Source: ZC4RG36 sp964652205 (GTDB lineage Bacteria > Chloroflexota > Anaerolineae > Aggregatilineales > Phototrophicaceae). From it: a DNA stretch of 37,486 bases. Positions 1 to 8,392 of the stretch are shown here, one piece after another. Both the position numbers and the translations under genes were made by a program. The notes below the pieces were generated by a model, which did no database searches, was not told the DNA's origin, and was given only the letters and a program-made list of their open reading frames with translations. The DNA lies in the NCBI GenBank assembly GCA_964652205.1, contig CAZZAO010000047.1, forward strand, positions 1 to 37,486, given 5' to 3'. Within the stretch, counting starts at the first letter, position 1, and each line of letters begins with the position of its first letter.

Positions 1-203
1 CGGCGGGCGGCTTCGGCTTCGCGGTTGAAGCGCGCGATATAGCCCGGTTCCTGCGCGAATGAGGCGGGCAGCACCTTGACGGCGACTTCGCGGTTCAGGT
101 TAGCCTGAAAGCCGCGATAGACCGCGCCCATCCCGCCCATGCCGAGGATTTCCCGTAATTCGTACTGCCCCAGCGTTTGGCCGACGAGATTTTCATAACC
201 CAT
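1..203 (-). CDS. Ser/Thr protein kinase, N-terminal fragment (cut by window edge)
   Basis: This is the first 67 codons of a Hanks-type (eukaryotic-like) Ser/Thr protein kinase, whose rest lies left of the window. The protein begins MGYENLVGQTLGQYELREIL, followed by a glycine-rich loop (GMGGMGAVYRG) and the AVKVLP strand that carries the ATP-binding lysine. The first 65 or so residues are nearly the same as those of the complete kinase just upstream, with differences such as M/A in the Gly loop, so the two are recent tandem paralogues on the same strand. The ATG at 201-203 lies 130 bases after the stop of that kinase; the spacer contains no other gene. What sensor or output domain follows the kinase cannot be seen. 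Confidence 0.85.
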   Translation of the reverse strand, partial: MGYENLVGQTLGQYELREILGMGGMGAVYRGFQANLNREVAVKVLPASFAQEPGYIARFNREAEAAR

Positions 204-332
204 ACTGGTTACAAATCGCCCACTATGACGAAAAAGGAGCTGACGCCTGCGCTTTCATTATGATACGGATTTCACACGGTCGCCTGCTTTTTTACGGGTT
301 CTCTACACTTCAGGCCGTGCTGGAACGCGGGT

Positions 333-3194
333 TCAACGGTTCTGTTGAATCGTCACCGCGCCGGTCGCACCGTCCACCGTGCCGACCGCGACCTGCTTCA
401 ACGTGCCGCCGGACTCCTGAAAGATGCCGATAGGCGACGTTGCCAGCTCGCCGCTGCCGTTCGCGCTCAGCGTCCCGGTCAGGCCGGTCGTGTCCCTGAC
501 GCTGCGGATGTACTCGGCCAGCTTCGCCCGGTCGATGACCAGCGCGCCGCTGGCGTCGACGTGGCCGGTGTAGGTGATGGCGTCGAGCAGCAGATTGACC
601 GCGTCGTAGGCTTCTTTGTGGTAAGGCGCGGGCGGCTCCTCGCCGTAGGTGCTGCTGTAACTCTGAAGAAAGCGCGCCGTCTCGGCGTTGCTCGGTTGGA
701 GCGCCGCCAGCACGTAAATCCCCTTCGTCCCCTGACTGGCATAGGTCGTCGCCTGAGCATAGTCGAGCTGATCGAAGACCATCAGCGGGGCGGTCATCTG
801 CGTGATGTCGTCGCGCTCGGCCCACGCCTCGGCGAGATAGGCCGAGCCGCCGAAGTAGATCAGTTGAGGCTGTTTCGCGGTTAGCGTCTGGATCGTTCGG
901 CGGAAGTTGGCGCTGCCAACGTCAGCGTTTGACGCTGCCACGACCTGGCCGCCGAGCGCGGTGAAGGCGCTCGTCAGCGAGTCCACCAGCCCCTGACTGT
1001 AAAGCGAGTTGTCGGCGAGCGTGGCGATGCGCGTGAGATGGAGCGTGTTGTAAATGTACTCGGCAGCGACTTTGCCCTGCGCGCTGTCGGGGCTGATGGT
1101 GCGGTTGAAGCTGCTGTAACCGCTGGCGGTCAGCGCCGACGAACTGCAACTTGGGCTGATGCTGGTGAAGTGGGCCATATCGAAGATCGGCGCGGCAGCC
1201 TGACAGCTTGAAGGGCAGGTCGGCCCGACGACGCCCGCAACCCGCTCGTTGGCGACGAAGGTACTGGCGATGAAGCGCCCCCCGCTGGCGTTGCACTGAT
1301 CGTCGCGCACGTCGAGCGTGAGGGCGAACGTTTTGCCGTCGATAATCACCGATGGACGAGCCTTGAGCGCCAGCTCGACCGCCCGCCGCGCGTCGATGCC
1401 ATAATCGGCGGTCGGCCCGCCGAGGCTGGCTGCCAGCCCGATGACGACCGATTCGCCCGATGGCACGATGGCGCGGAACTCAACCTGCGGCGTCGCGGTT
1501 GTGACGCTCATCCCGCGCTGAGTTGCTTCGAGTGTCGGCGTCTCGGTCGGAAGCGCAGTCGGCGTCGGCGTGGACGTGGCGCTGGTCGTATGGGTCGCGC
1601 TCGGCGTAGCGCTGGCGGTCAGCGTGAGCGTTGGTGACGGCGTGAACGTCGCGCTGGCTGTGTGAGTCGCGCTCGGCGTGACTGTCGGCGTGGTCGTGGC
1701 GCTGGCCGTATGGGTCGCGCTCGGCGTCGGCGAGGCGGCCAGCGCGGTTTGTGTCTGCTGAATATGCGCGGCTGCCGTCTGGTTGAAGCTCATCAGCGCC
1801 CGCGCGGTGATGTCGATGGCGGCGATTTCGGTCTGCTTCGCTGCGCTTGTGGCGAGGAGCGACGCGGTGGCGCTTTGCTGCCCGCTTGACAGCGTCGGCG
1901 GAAGCGTTACGGTCGGGGTGGCGCTCGGCGCGGCAGTGTCGGTCAGCGTCGGCGTCGGGCTGTCGGTCGATACGGCGGCAGCGCCATTTTCGGTCGCTGC
2001 CGTCATGCTGGTCGGGGGCGTTGTCGGCGTCGCGCTCGGCACAACCGCGACGGCGATGGCCGTCAGGGTGGCGTTGAAGTTCTGCTGGCTGGCGCGGCCA
2101 TTGATGGTTTGGAAGACGGCAAAGGCGATGGCCGCCACGACGATCAGAAGGACGACTGAGCCGATCAGGATGATCGGGCCGCGTCTCGGCGGCGGCGCAG
2201 GCTGCGGATCGGTCAGCGTGGCCGCGCCGCCAGTGATCGGCGCGGTCGGCACGCGCGCGCTCGGCGTTCGGGATGGCGCAATTGGTCGGGCGGTCGGCGG
2301 ACGTGGGATGACTGGCGACGTGAAGAAACCCGTTCCTGCCGCCTCAAAGCCGGTAATGGCGCTGTCAAACGCCTGCGCGAAGGCGGTCACGGTCGGATAG
2401 CGCGCGGCAGGGTCTTTTGCCAGCGCCCGTTCCAGCACCAGCGACACCGACTGCGGCACTTCGGCCCGGTAGACCTGCGCCGGCGTTGGCGGCTCGTTCA
2501 GGTGCTTGTGCATCGCCTGAAACGGTGTGTCGGCCTCGAACGGCATATGGCCGGTCAGCATCATGTAAATGACGATGGCGAGCGCGTACTGGTCGGCTGC
2601 CGCAGTCAGTTCTTCCGAGCGCCACTGTTCCGGCGGCATGAAGGACGGCGTGCCGACGCCCATCCCCGTCCCCGTCAGGCTGGTCGTCGCCTTGAGCAGC
2701 TTGGCGATGCCGAAATCGACCAGAAAGGCGTCGCCCTGATTATCGAACATGATGTTGCCGGGTTTGAGGTCGCGGTGGATGACACCCCGGTTATGGGCGT
2801 AATCGAGCGCCCCGGCCAACTGGCGCAGCATGGCTGAAATCTCCGTCAGTGACGGCAGCGCTCGTTTCTCTTCTTCGGCGATCCGCAGGCGGTCGGCCAG
2901 CGAGCCGCCGGTCAGCAGGCGCATGACGACGTAGCTGATGCCGTCCTGCGTGCCGTAATCATAGACCGGGACGATGTGGGCGTGTTCCAGCGACGCCGAG
3001 ACTTCCGCCTCGCGGTTGAAGCGGGCGATGTAATTGCTATCCTGGGCCAGCACGGTCGGCAGCACCTTGACGGCGACTTCACGGCGCAGCCCGGCCTGAA
3101 AGCCGCGATAGACTGCGCCCATCCCGCCTGCGCCCAGCAGCGCGCGCAGCTCATATTGCCCCAGTGTTTGACCGACCAGACTATCGAAACTCAT
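333..3194 (-). CDS. Receptor Ser/Thr protein kinase with extracytoplasmic periplasmic-binding-protein domain
   Basis: A 953-residue membrane kinase. Residues 1-280 are a complete Hanks-type kinase domain: Gly loop GAGGMGAVYRG at 21-31, ATP lysine K43 in AVKVL, catalytic HRD at 140-142 (HRDLKPGN), DFG at 160-162, and a PPE activation-segment end at 187-189. A Pro-rich stretch (295-338) leads to one transmembrane helix at about 341-363. Outside follows a Thr/Ser/Pro/Ala-rich linker (about 385-570) with three copies of PSATHT(A/T)SAT. Residues 581-950 look like a LivJ/LivK-type type I periplasmic binding domain (VIGLAASLGGPTADYG start, GVVGPTCPSSC, ISPDSAQGKVAAEYI). Family knowledge says such domains bind amino acids or related small ligands; the inference is that ligand binding outside controls phosphorylation inside. 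Start ATG 3192-3194 fits the paralogue's N-terminus. No substrate protein is evident nearby. Confidence 0.9.
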   Translation of the reverse strand: MSFDSLVGQTLGQYELRALLGAGGMGAVYRGFQAGLRREVAVKVLPTVLAQDSNYIARFNREAEVSASLEHAHIVPVYDYGTQDGISYVVMRLLTGGSLADRLRIAEEEKRALPSLTEISAMLRQLAGALDYAHNRGVIHRDLKPGNIMFDNQGDAFLVDFGIAKLLKATTSLTGTGMGVGTPSFMPPEQWRSEELTAAADQYALAIVIYMMLTGHMPFEADTPFQAMHKHLNEPPTPAQVYRAEVPQSVSLVLERALAKDPAARYPTVTAFAQAFDSAITGFEAAGTGFFTSPVIPRPPTARPIAPSRTPSARVPTAPITGGAATLTDPQPAPPPRRGPIILIGSVVLLIVVAAIAFAVFQTINGRASQQNFNATLTAIAVAVVPSATPTTPPTSMTAATENGAAAVSTDSPTPTLTDTAAPSATPTVTLPPTLSSGQQSATASLLATSAAKQTEIAAIDITARALMSFNQTAAAHIQQTQTALAASPTPSATHTASATTTPTVTPSATHTASATFTPSPTLTLTASATPSATHTTSATSTPTPTALPTETPTLEATQRGMSVTTATPQVEFRAIVPSGESVVIGLAASLGGPTADYGIDARRAVELALKARPSVIIDGKTFALTLDVRDDQCNASGGRFIASTFVANERVAGVVGPTCPSSCQAAAPIFDMAHFTSISPSCSSSALTASGYSSFNRTISPDSAQGKVAAEYIYNTLHLTRIATLADNSLYSQGLVDSLTSAFTALGGQVVAASNADVGSANFRRTIQTLTAKQPQLIYFGGSAYLAEAWAERDDITQMTAPLMVFDQLDYAQATTYASQGTKGIYVLAALQPSNAETARFLQSYSSTYGEEPPAPYHKEAYDAVNLLLDAITYTGHVDASGALVIDRAKLAEYIRSVRDTTGLTGTLSANGSGELATSPIGIFQESGGTLKQVAVGTVDGATGAVTIQQNR

Positions 3195-3247
3195 AATTCT
3201 TCGAGGTTCTGTGACGATTATGCCAATTGGACATCAACCTGTGACAC

Positions 3248-3253
3248 CATTAT
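3248..3253 (-). promoter_or_regulatory. Candidate -10 box for the receptor kinase gene
   Basis: A perfect TATAAT read on the minus strand, about 54 bases before the kinase ATG. No convincing -35 hexamer sits 16-18 bases upstream, so this rests on the -10 alone. Confidence 0.3.
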
Positions 3254-3438
3254 ACCGATTTCGCGCCGAAGTCCTGCGGATTCGTCTACGAGAATTTTCC
3301 CCGTCGAAAGTGCCGCGCATCCATTCCATCGACAGGCTGGACAAAACCTGATTTTGCTCCCTTTCGACATATAACCTGTTATACTCTACCGATACCATTC
3401 GACTTCGATAAGCTTTACGTTGCAGAGAGGATCGTTTT

Positions 3439-4440
3439 ATGGCACAACAACCGGTCCGTATCGCCATCGTCGGCGCGGGGATTTTTGCCCGTGAAGCCCA
3501 CGTCCCGGCCATCACGGCGCTCGGCGATACGTTCGAGATTGTCGCCGTGTGCAGTCGAACGCGCGCGTCCGCCGAGCTGCTTGCCCGCCAGATCGGCGAC
3601 CGTGTGCAGGTCGAAACTGATCTCGAAACGCTGCTGGCGCGGAAAGACGTGGACGCCGTCGATCTCGTTATGCCCATCGACACGATGCCTGCGGCGGTGC
3701 GAGCGGCGCTGCAAAGTGGCAAGCACGTCATCAGCGAGAAGCCGATTGCCCCCGACGTGGCCGAAGGGCTGGAACTCATGCAGGCGCAGAAGGACAACGT
3801 CTGGATGGTCGCCGAGGATATGCGTTATCAACCGGCAGTCGAGGCTGCGGCTGAGATTGTGGCGCGCGGCGACATCGGTGGCATCGTCCTCTCCAGTTGG
3901 ATAATTTCCAACGATATGCGTCCGTCGAACCGTTATTACAACACCAGTTGGCGGCGGTCTGGCGATTTTCCCGGCGGCTTCCTGCTCGATGGCGGCGTGC
4001 ATCAGGCGGCGGCGATGCGCCGAATCATCGGCGAGATCGCCAGCGTCCGCAGCGACGTCCGGCAGGTGCGGAGCGATTTGCCGCCGTGTGATACGCTGGC
4101 GACGTCGATTGCCTTTGCCAGCGGCGCGCTCGGCACTTTTGCGCTGACTTACGCCGCTGCCGAGTCCTATGACAGCGGCCTGCTGGCGGTCGGCGAGCGA
4201 GGGATGCTGAAGATGAACTATCAAACGGTGGAAATTACGCGCGACGGTAAGACGGAAACGCAGGAATTTGCCGAGGATGGCGTCCAGCGCGAGTTCGCCG
4301 CTTTCGCCGCTGCCATTCGTGGTGAGCCGCATCAAAATACGCCCGCGCAGGCGCTTCAGGACCTGGCCGTGATCGAGGCGATCCTTAGCTCGGCTCAGCG
4401 CGGCGAGCGGGTCACGCTTCCACGGATTGAGGGGCTGTAG
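3439..4440 (+). CDS. Gfo/Idh/MocA family NAD(P)-dependent oxidoreductase
   Basis: A 333-residue cytoplasmic dehydrogenase of the Gfo/Idh/MocA family, which oxidises or reduces sugars, inositols or related polyols with NAD(P). The N-terminal Rossmann fold is marked by IAIVGAGIFAREAH (residues 8-21); the family EKP motif (SEKPIAPD, about 98-105) supplies the catalytic lysine. The C-terminal alpha/beta domain has the usual GGFLLDGGVHQ helix start with the conserved His, and length is typical. The start is chosen because AGAGAGGA lies about 8 bases before the ATG. It stands alone: a divergent kinase on one side, a repeat and a convergent terminator on the other, so its substrate cannot be deduced from neighbours. 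Confidence 0.9.
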   Translation: MAQQPVRIAIVGAGIFAREAHVPAITALGDTFEIVAVCSRTRASAELLARQIGDRVQVETDLETLLARKDVDAVDLVMPIDTMPAAVRAALQSGKHVISEKPIAPDVAEGLELMQAQKDNVWMVAEDMRYQPAVEAAAEIVARGDIGGIVLSSWIISNDMRPSNRYYNTSWRRSGDFPGGFLLDGGVHQAAAMRRIIGEIASVRSDVRQVRSDLPPCDTLATSIAFASGALGTFALTYAAAESYDSGLLAVGERGMLKMNYQTVEITRDGKTETQEFAEDGVQREFAAFAAAIRGEPHQNTPAQALQDLAVIEAILSSAQRGERVTLPRIEGL

Positions 4441-4446
4441 AGCGGC

Positions 4447-4596
4447 CCTCACCCCCGGATGGCCCTCACCCCCGGCCCCTCTCCCGACCGCTGAGTACAG
4501 CCAGGAGAGGGGAGAAAGATCAGGGGCGCGATGGTTCGCATCCGCTGCCCTCACCCCCAACCCCTCTCCCGGGGGGAGAGGGGAGAAAGATCAGAC
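4447..4596. repeat. Palindromic intergenic repeat, two tandem copies
   Basis: Two copies of a family that recurs in this window. Each has a CCTCACCCCC lead, a CCCCTCTCCC arm, and a GGGAGAGGGGAGAAAGATCA arm that pairs with it. In the first copy (4463-4522) the arms are separated by an 17-base insert; the second (4548-4594) is compact. The tail GATCAGGGGCGCGATGGTTC at 4517-4536 recurs near 16240. The element lies just after the oxidoreductase stop and could fold at the end of its mRNA. Confidence 0.85.
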
Positions 4597-4672
4597 GATG
4601 CCTTCTCTTCTGTAGGGGCGAGAGCATCGCGGAAAACACAGTCAGTGGTTCCGGGCAGGCTGTAAAAGCAAC

Positions 4673-4703
4673 AAAAAAGCGGACTCATGCGAGTCCGCTT
4701 TTT
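4673..4703. terminator. Bidirectional intrinsic terminator between oxidoreductase and clpX
   Basis: Perfect 8-bp stem GCGGACTC / GAGTCCGC with an ATGC loop (stem 4679-4686 and 4691-4698), flanked by A6 on the left and T5 on the right, so it can end transcripts in both directions. It sits 19 bases after the clpX stop and most plausibly ends the tig-clpP-clpX message. Confidence 0.9.
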
Positions 4704-4721
4704 AACTGGCCTGTAACGACT

Positions 4722-6014
4722 TCAGGCGGCAGTCGTGAGATTGCCGTTTTCGCCCCAGGCAATCGGCGCGTCGTCCGTGCCGTAGATGCGCGGGCGAACA
4801 GTGCCATTGATAACGTCGGCATCGATGACGACACGGCCAATATCCTTGCGGCCCGGCGCTTCGTACATGACGTCGAGCAGGCGGCTCTCGATAATCGAGC
4901 GCAGGCCGCGCGCGCCGGTCCCGCGCTTGAGCGCGAGATCGGCTGCCGCCGTAATCGCCGATTCCTCAAAGACCAGCTCGACGTGGTCAAGGCCGAGCAA
5001 CTGCTGGTACTGCTTGACCAGCGCATTCTTCGGCTCGATGAGGATTCGCATCAGCGCGGCGCGGTCGAGCGGATCGACGCTGATGACGACCGGCAGACGC
5101 CCGACAAATTCGGGGATCAGGCCGAACGCCATCAGGTCTTCCGGGTTGACCTGCCGAAGCAGCGCGCTGCGGTCGACGTTAGTGCGGCTGCCGGAGTTCT
5201 CAAAGCCGAGCGTCCCCTTCATGCCGAGACGTTTAGCGATATTGTCGTCGATTCCCGCGAAGGTTCCGCCGCAGATGAACAGGATGTTGTTGGTGTTGAC
5301 CTGCAAAAACTCCTGATGCGGGTGCTTGCGTCCGCCCTGCGGCGGGACGTTCGCCAGCGTGCCTTCGATGATCTTGAGCAGCGCCTGTTGCACCCCTTCA
5401 CCGGAGACATCGCGCGTGATCGACGGGTTATCCTGCGACTTGCGCGCGATCTTGTCGATCTCATCGATGTAGACGATGCCGTGTTCAGCGCGGGCGATAT
5501 CGCCATCGGCGGCCTGAATCAAGCGGAGCAGGATGTTCTCGACGTCTTCGCCGACGTAGCCTGCCTCGGTCAGCGAGGTCGCGTCGGCGATGCAGAACGG
5601 CACATCGAGAATCCGCGCCAGCGTCTGCGCCAGCAGCGTTTTGCCGCTGCCGGTCGGCCCGACGACGAGGATATTGCTTTTTTCCAGCTCGACTTCGTTA
5701 GCGACGTTGCCGTTCTGGACGCGCTTATAGTGGTTATAGACGGCGACGCTCAGGACGCGCTTGGCAAATTCCTGCCTGACGACGTATTCATCCAGCCGCG
5801 CGAGTAAATCGCGCGGAGACAGGCCGCTGTCGAGCCTGAACTCGCCATCCTGCGGGTACTGCGCGTTATTCTCCTCAAAGAGGATGCGCTGGCACAGTTC
5901 GACGCAGCTATCGCAAATAAAGACGCCATCCGGCCCTGCGATCAAACGCTCAACTTCGTCGTGCGAGCGACGGCAGAATGAACAGCGTTGGTTGCCGGTT
6001 GTCACGTAACTCAC
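4722..6014 (-). CDS. clpX: ClpX, ATP-dependent unfoldase of the ClpXP protease
   Basis: A 430-residue AAA+ unfoldase that recognises, unfolds and feeds substrates to ClpP. All signatures are present: the N-terminal zinc-binding domain with Cys11, Cys14, Cys34 and Cys37; Walker A GPTGSGKT (119-126); pore-1 loop GYVG (152-155); Walker B VYIDEID (181-187); RKH loop (229-231); the ClpP-docking loop as LGF (269-271) instead of the common IGF; GLIPEFVGR (298-306); sensor-2 GARGLR (368-373). The start is GTG at 6012-6014, which overlaps the clpP stop (GTGA), giving a 4-base overlap and translational coupling. It is the last gene of the operon and is followed by a strong terminator. Confidence 0.98.
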   Translation of the reverse strand: MSYVTTGNQRCSFCRRSHDEVERLIAGPDGVFICDSCVELCQRILFEENNAQYPQDGEFRLDSGLSPRDLLARLDEYVVRQEFAKRVLSVAVYNHYKRVQNGNVANEVELEKSNILVVGPTGSGKTLLAQTLARILDVPFCIADATSLTEAGYVGEDVENILLRLIQAADGDIARAEHGIVYIDEIDKIARKSQDNPSITRDVSGEGVQQALLKIIEGTLANVPPQGGRKHPHQEFLQVNTNNILFICGGTFAGIDDNIAKRLGMKGTLGFENSGSRTNVDRSALLRQVNPEDLMAFGLIPEFVGRLPVVISVDPLDRAALMRILIEPKNALVKQYQQLLGLDHVELVFEESAITAAADLALKRGTGARGLRSIIESRLLDVMYEAPGRKDIGRVVIDADVINGTVRPRIYGTDDAPIAWGENGNLTTAA

Positions 6015-6631
6015 CTGCCGTTTGCTCCATTGGCCGCCGCCTTCGCCCCCTCAAGGACGGCATCGACGAGGCCGTATTCCACCGATTGTTGGGCGCTCAG
6101 ATAGATGTCACGATCCTGATCGCGCTCGATGATGGCGCGGTCACGTCCGGTGTGGCGGACGAAAATGCCGAGGATCGTTTCCTTCAGGCGCATGATCTCA
6201 TTGGCTTGAATAACAATGTCCGACGCCTGCCCCTGAGCGCCGCCGAGCGGCTGATGCATGTGAATGGTGGCGTTAGGCAGCGCATAGCGCATCCCGTGCG
6301 CGCCGGCGGTCAGAAGTACCGTACCGAAGCTGGCGGTGATGCCGACGGCGTAAGTGCTGACCGGCGCGGTGATCTGCTGCATGGCGTCGTAGATGGCAAG
6401 TCCCGCATAGACCTGGCCGCCGGGCGAGTTGATGTACATCTGAATCTGGCGATCCGGGTCTTCGCGCTGGAGAAACAGAAGCTGCGCGACGATCAGGTTG
6501 GCAATCTGATCGTTGATCGGCGTGCCGAGAATGATGATCCGTTCTTTCAGCAGCAGGGAATAGATGTCGTAGGCACGTTCGCCGCGACTCCCCTGCTCAA
6601 TGACCATGGGTACGAGGCTGGTAGGCTGCAT
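6011..6631 (-). CDS. clpP: ClpP, proteolytic subunit of the Clp protease
   Basis: A 206-residue serine peptidase that forms the barrel-shaped proteolytic core of ClpXP. The catalytic triad is Ser101 (GITASFG), His126 (HMHQPLGG) and Asp175 (DRDIYLSA); the 25- and 49-residue spacings match those of E. coli ClpP. The N-terminus LVPMVIEQGSRGERAYDIYS is the usual axial-loop and first-helix signature, and length is typical. An AGGAG lies about 13 bases before the ATG, overlapping the end of tig, which ends 18 bases upstream. The stop overlaps the GTG start of clpX, so protease and unfoldase are made together. Confidence 0.98.
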   Translation of the reverse strand: MQPTSLVPMVIEQGSRGERAYDIYSLLLKERIIILGTPINDQIANLIVAQLLFLQREDPDRQIQMYINSPGGQVYAGLAIYDAMQQITAPVSTYAVGITASFGTVLLTAGAHGMRYALPNATIHMHQPLGGAQGQASDIVIQANEIMRLKETILGIFVRHTGRDRAIIERDQDRDIYLSAQQSVEYGLVDAVLEGAKAAANGANGR

Positions 6632-6649
6632 GACCAGGGTGATTCTCCT

Positions 6650-8152
6650 TTATTCCTGCGCTACTTCACTGGATGCGGCGGGCGCGGCAGATATTTCCTC
6701 CGCGCTCGGCTCAGAAGCGGCTAGCTCTGGAGCCTCACCCTTCGCAATAGCGATGATTCGGTCAGTCACGCGCTGCGTCAGCAGGTCGTTCTCGACGTTG
6801 GCGCGCATTGACGGCTCGGCGAACAGGCTGCGGAACTGGGCCGAGTTCTCGCCGAACCCACCGAGGATGCGGTCGATTTCGGCTTCAAGGTCTTCCGGCG
6901 TGACGCTGACGCCTTCCTTCTCCATCAGATGGCGCATGACCAGCCCACGGGCGACAGTCGCCGCAGCAGAATCATGATAATCGTTATAGAGGTCGTCCAT
7001 CGTGCGGTTGTAAATCTTGAGGTAGTCATCGAGCGTCAGGCCGCGCTGACGCAGGTCGCGGTCGAACTGCTGCAACATGCGCTGAATCTGGTCGGCGACG
7101 GCGGCTTCGGGGTAACTGACGTCCGACTGCTCGACCATCGCATCGAGCGCCTCGCGCGAGTAGGTGTTGCGGGCGCGCTCCTCGGCCAGCTTCTGGAGAT
7201 TTTCGCGGACGCGCGCCTGTAGCTCAACCAGCGTCAGCGGCTTTTCTTCGTCTTTGGTCGCAGCGGCGGCCAGCTCATCGTTCAGTTCCGGCAGAGTGAT
7301 ATTCTCGATCTTCTTGATCTCGACATCGAAGTGCGCTTTCTTGCCCGCGAGCTGCTCGTACTCTTCGGTATCGGGATAGGTCAGATCGAACTCGCGGCGG
7401 TCGCCGACGTTGGCTCCAGCCAGCGCCTCGATGAAACCGGGGATTGGCTCGCTCTCATCGTCGAGGATCATCTGGGCGTCGTGTTCGTGCAGGATAGTCC
7501 TGTCATCGACATGGTGATGATGGCCCTGCTCGTCCGGCGCGTCATCTTCGTGGTCGTCGTCATGCTCATGATCGTGACCCTCGTGGTCATGGTCATGCGC
7601 AGCCTCGGCCTCGATTTCAGCGCCGTCTTCCTCAATCGTCCGTCCGTCGATGAACATCGTCACACGGTTGCCCCGCGCGACTGGCTGCTGGCTCTCTTCG
7701 ACGACGGCCTGCTGCTCCTGCATTGCGCGAATCGATTCCTTGATTTCGTCCTCACCGACCGTCGGTTGCTCGAACGGCAGCCGAATGGTGCGGTAGGCGT
7801 TTAGCTCGACCGTCGGCTGAAGCGGGACGACGTAGGTGAAGACCGGGCTGGCCGCTTCAGTCTTGACATCCTCAAGCTGGCCCGGCCCGTAAGGGTCAAG
7901 CTGAGATTCTGTCAGCGCTTCCTTGTAGACCTGCTGACCGAGATCTTCGACGGCTTCTTCCATCAGCGCGGGGACGCCGACATAGCTGACAATGACCTTA
8001 TACGGCGCTTTGCCCTTGCGGAAACCGGGGATGTTCAGGCGGCGCGAAAGCCGGGTCGCCGCGCCGTGCAGTGCTTTTTCAAGCCGCTCCGGTTCGACTT
8101 CGACGGTCATGCGGGCGGTATGATCTTCCAGGCGTTCAATTTGCGTGTTCAA
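6650..8152 (-). CDS. tig: Trigger factor (ribosome-associated chaperone) with a His/Asp-rich insertion
   Basis: A 500-residue trigger factor that binds nascent chains at the ribosome exit. The ribosome-docking signature GFRKGKAP is at 43-50. The PPIase (FKBP-like) region begins near 158 and is split by an acidic, His-rich loop at about 181-224 with 13 histidines in 39 residues (HDHDHEGHDHEH, then HHHH); the FKBP fold resumes with PIPGFIEALAGANVGD. The C-terminal helical arms follow, and the tail is rich in Ala/Glu/Ser. The start is TTG at 8150-8152, with AAGGA seven bases upstream. It is the first protein gene of tig-clpP-clpX, about 100 bases downstream of tRNA-Leu. The insert is long compared with ordinary trigger factors; FKBP relatives such as SlyD also carry His-rich metal-binding stretches, so metal binding is an inference. 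Confidence 0.96.
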   Translation of the reverse strand: MNTQIERLEDHTARMTVEVEPERLEKALHGAATRLSRRLNIPGFRKGKAPYKVIVSYVGVPALMEEAVEDLGQQVYKEALTESQLDPYGPGQLEDVKTEAASPVFTYVVPLQPTVELNAYRTIRLPFEQPTVGEDEIKESIRAMQEQQAVVEESQQPVARGNRVTMFIDGRTIEEDGAEIEAEAAHDHDHEGHDHEHDDDHEDDAPDEQGHHHHVDDRTILHEHDAQMILDDESEPIPGFIEALAGANVGDRREFDLTYPDTEEYEQLAGKKAHFDVEIKKIENITLPELNDELAAAATKDEEKPLTLVELQARVRENLQKLAEERARNTYSREALDAMVEQSDVSYPEAAVADQIQRMLQQFDRDLRQRGLTLDDYLKIYNRTMDDLYNDYHDSAAATVARGLVMRHLMEKEGVSVTPEDLEAEIDRILGGFGENSAQFRSLFAEPSMRANVENDLLTQRVTDRIIAIAKGEAPELAASEPSAEEISAAPAASSEVAQE

Positions 8153-8255
8153 GCGATTTTCCTTGCGAAGTACACAGCGAGAAACGGTGAACTCTACGCG
8201 CCCGGAGAGGCGGCAGAGAGGCTCGGTTACAGGTCACGAAGGGTACGGAAAACTG

Positions 8256-8337
8256 TGGGGAAGGAGGGACTCGAACCCTCACCTCGCAAGAGACATGATC
8301 CTAAGTCATGCGCGTCTGCCAATTCCGCCACTCCCCC
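8256..8337 (-). tRNA. tRNA-Leu, anticodon UAG
   Basis: Folds as an 82-base class II tRNA: acceptor GGGGGAG pairs with CTTCCCC (one G-U pair), discriminator A, D-arm TGGCGGAATTGGCAGACGC, anticodon stem CATGA/TCATG with loop CTTAGGA (anticodon TAG), a long variable arm typical of leucine, and T-arm GAGGG-TTCGAGT-CCCTC. The CCA end is not encoded. It lies upstream of tig on the same strand. Confidence 0.97.
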
Positions 8338-8354
8338 GACGCTCGTGAGGCTTC

Positions 8355-8383
8355 ATTATAGTCAAGCGCGAAAACAGTCACAA
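8355..8383 (-). promoter_or_regulatory. Strong sigma-70-type promoter for tRNA-Leu and probably tig-clpP-clpX
   Basis: TTGTGA (8383-8378), a 17-base spacer, then TATAAT (8360-8355), read on the minus strand. The predicted start lies about 11 bases before the tRNA 5' end. No other convincing promoter is obvious in the roughly 100 bases between the tRNA and tig. Confidence 0.75.
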
Positions 8384-8392
8384 GGGCAGGAA

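Noticed and set aside
3415..4560. Minus-strand open frame opposite the Gfo/Idh/MocA gene
   Set aside because: Shadow of the real gene; it also reads through repeat DNA.
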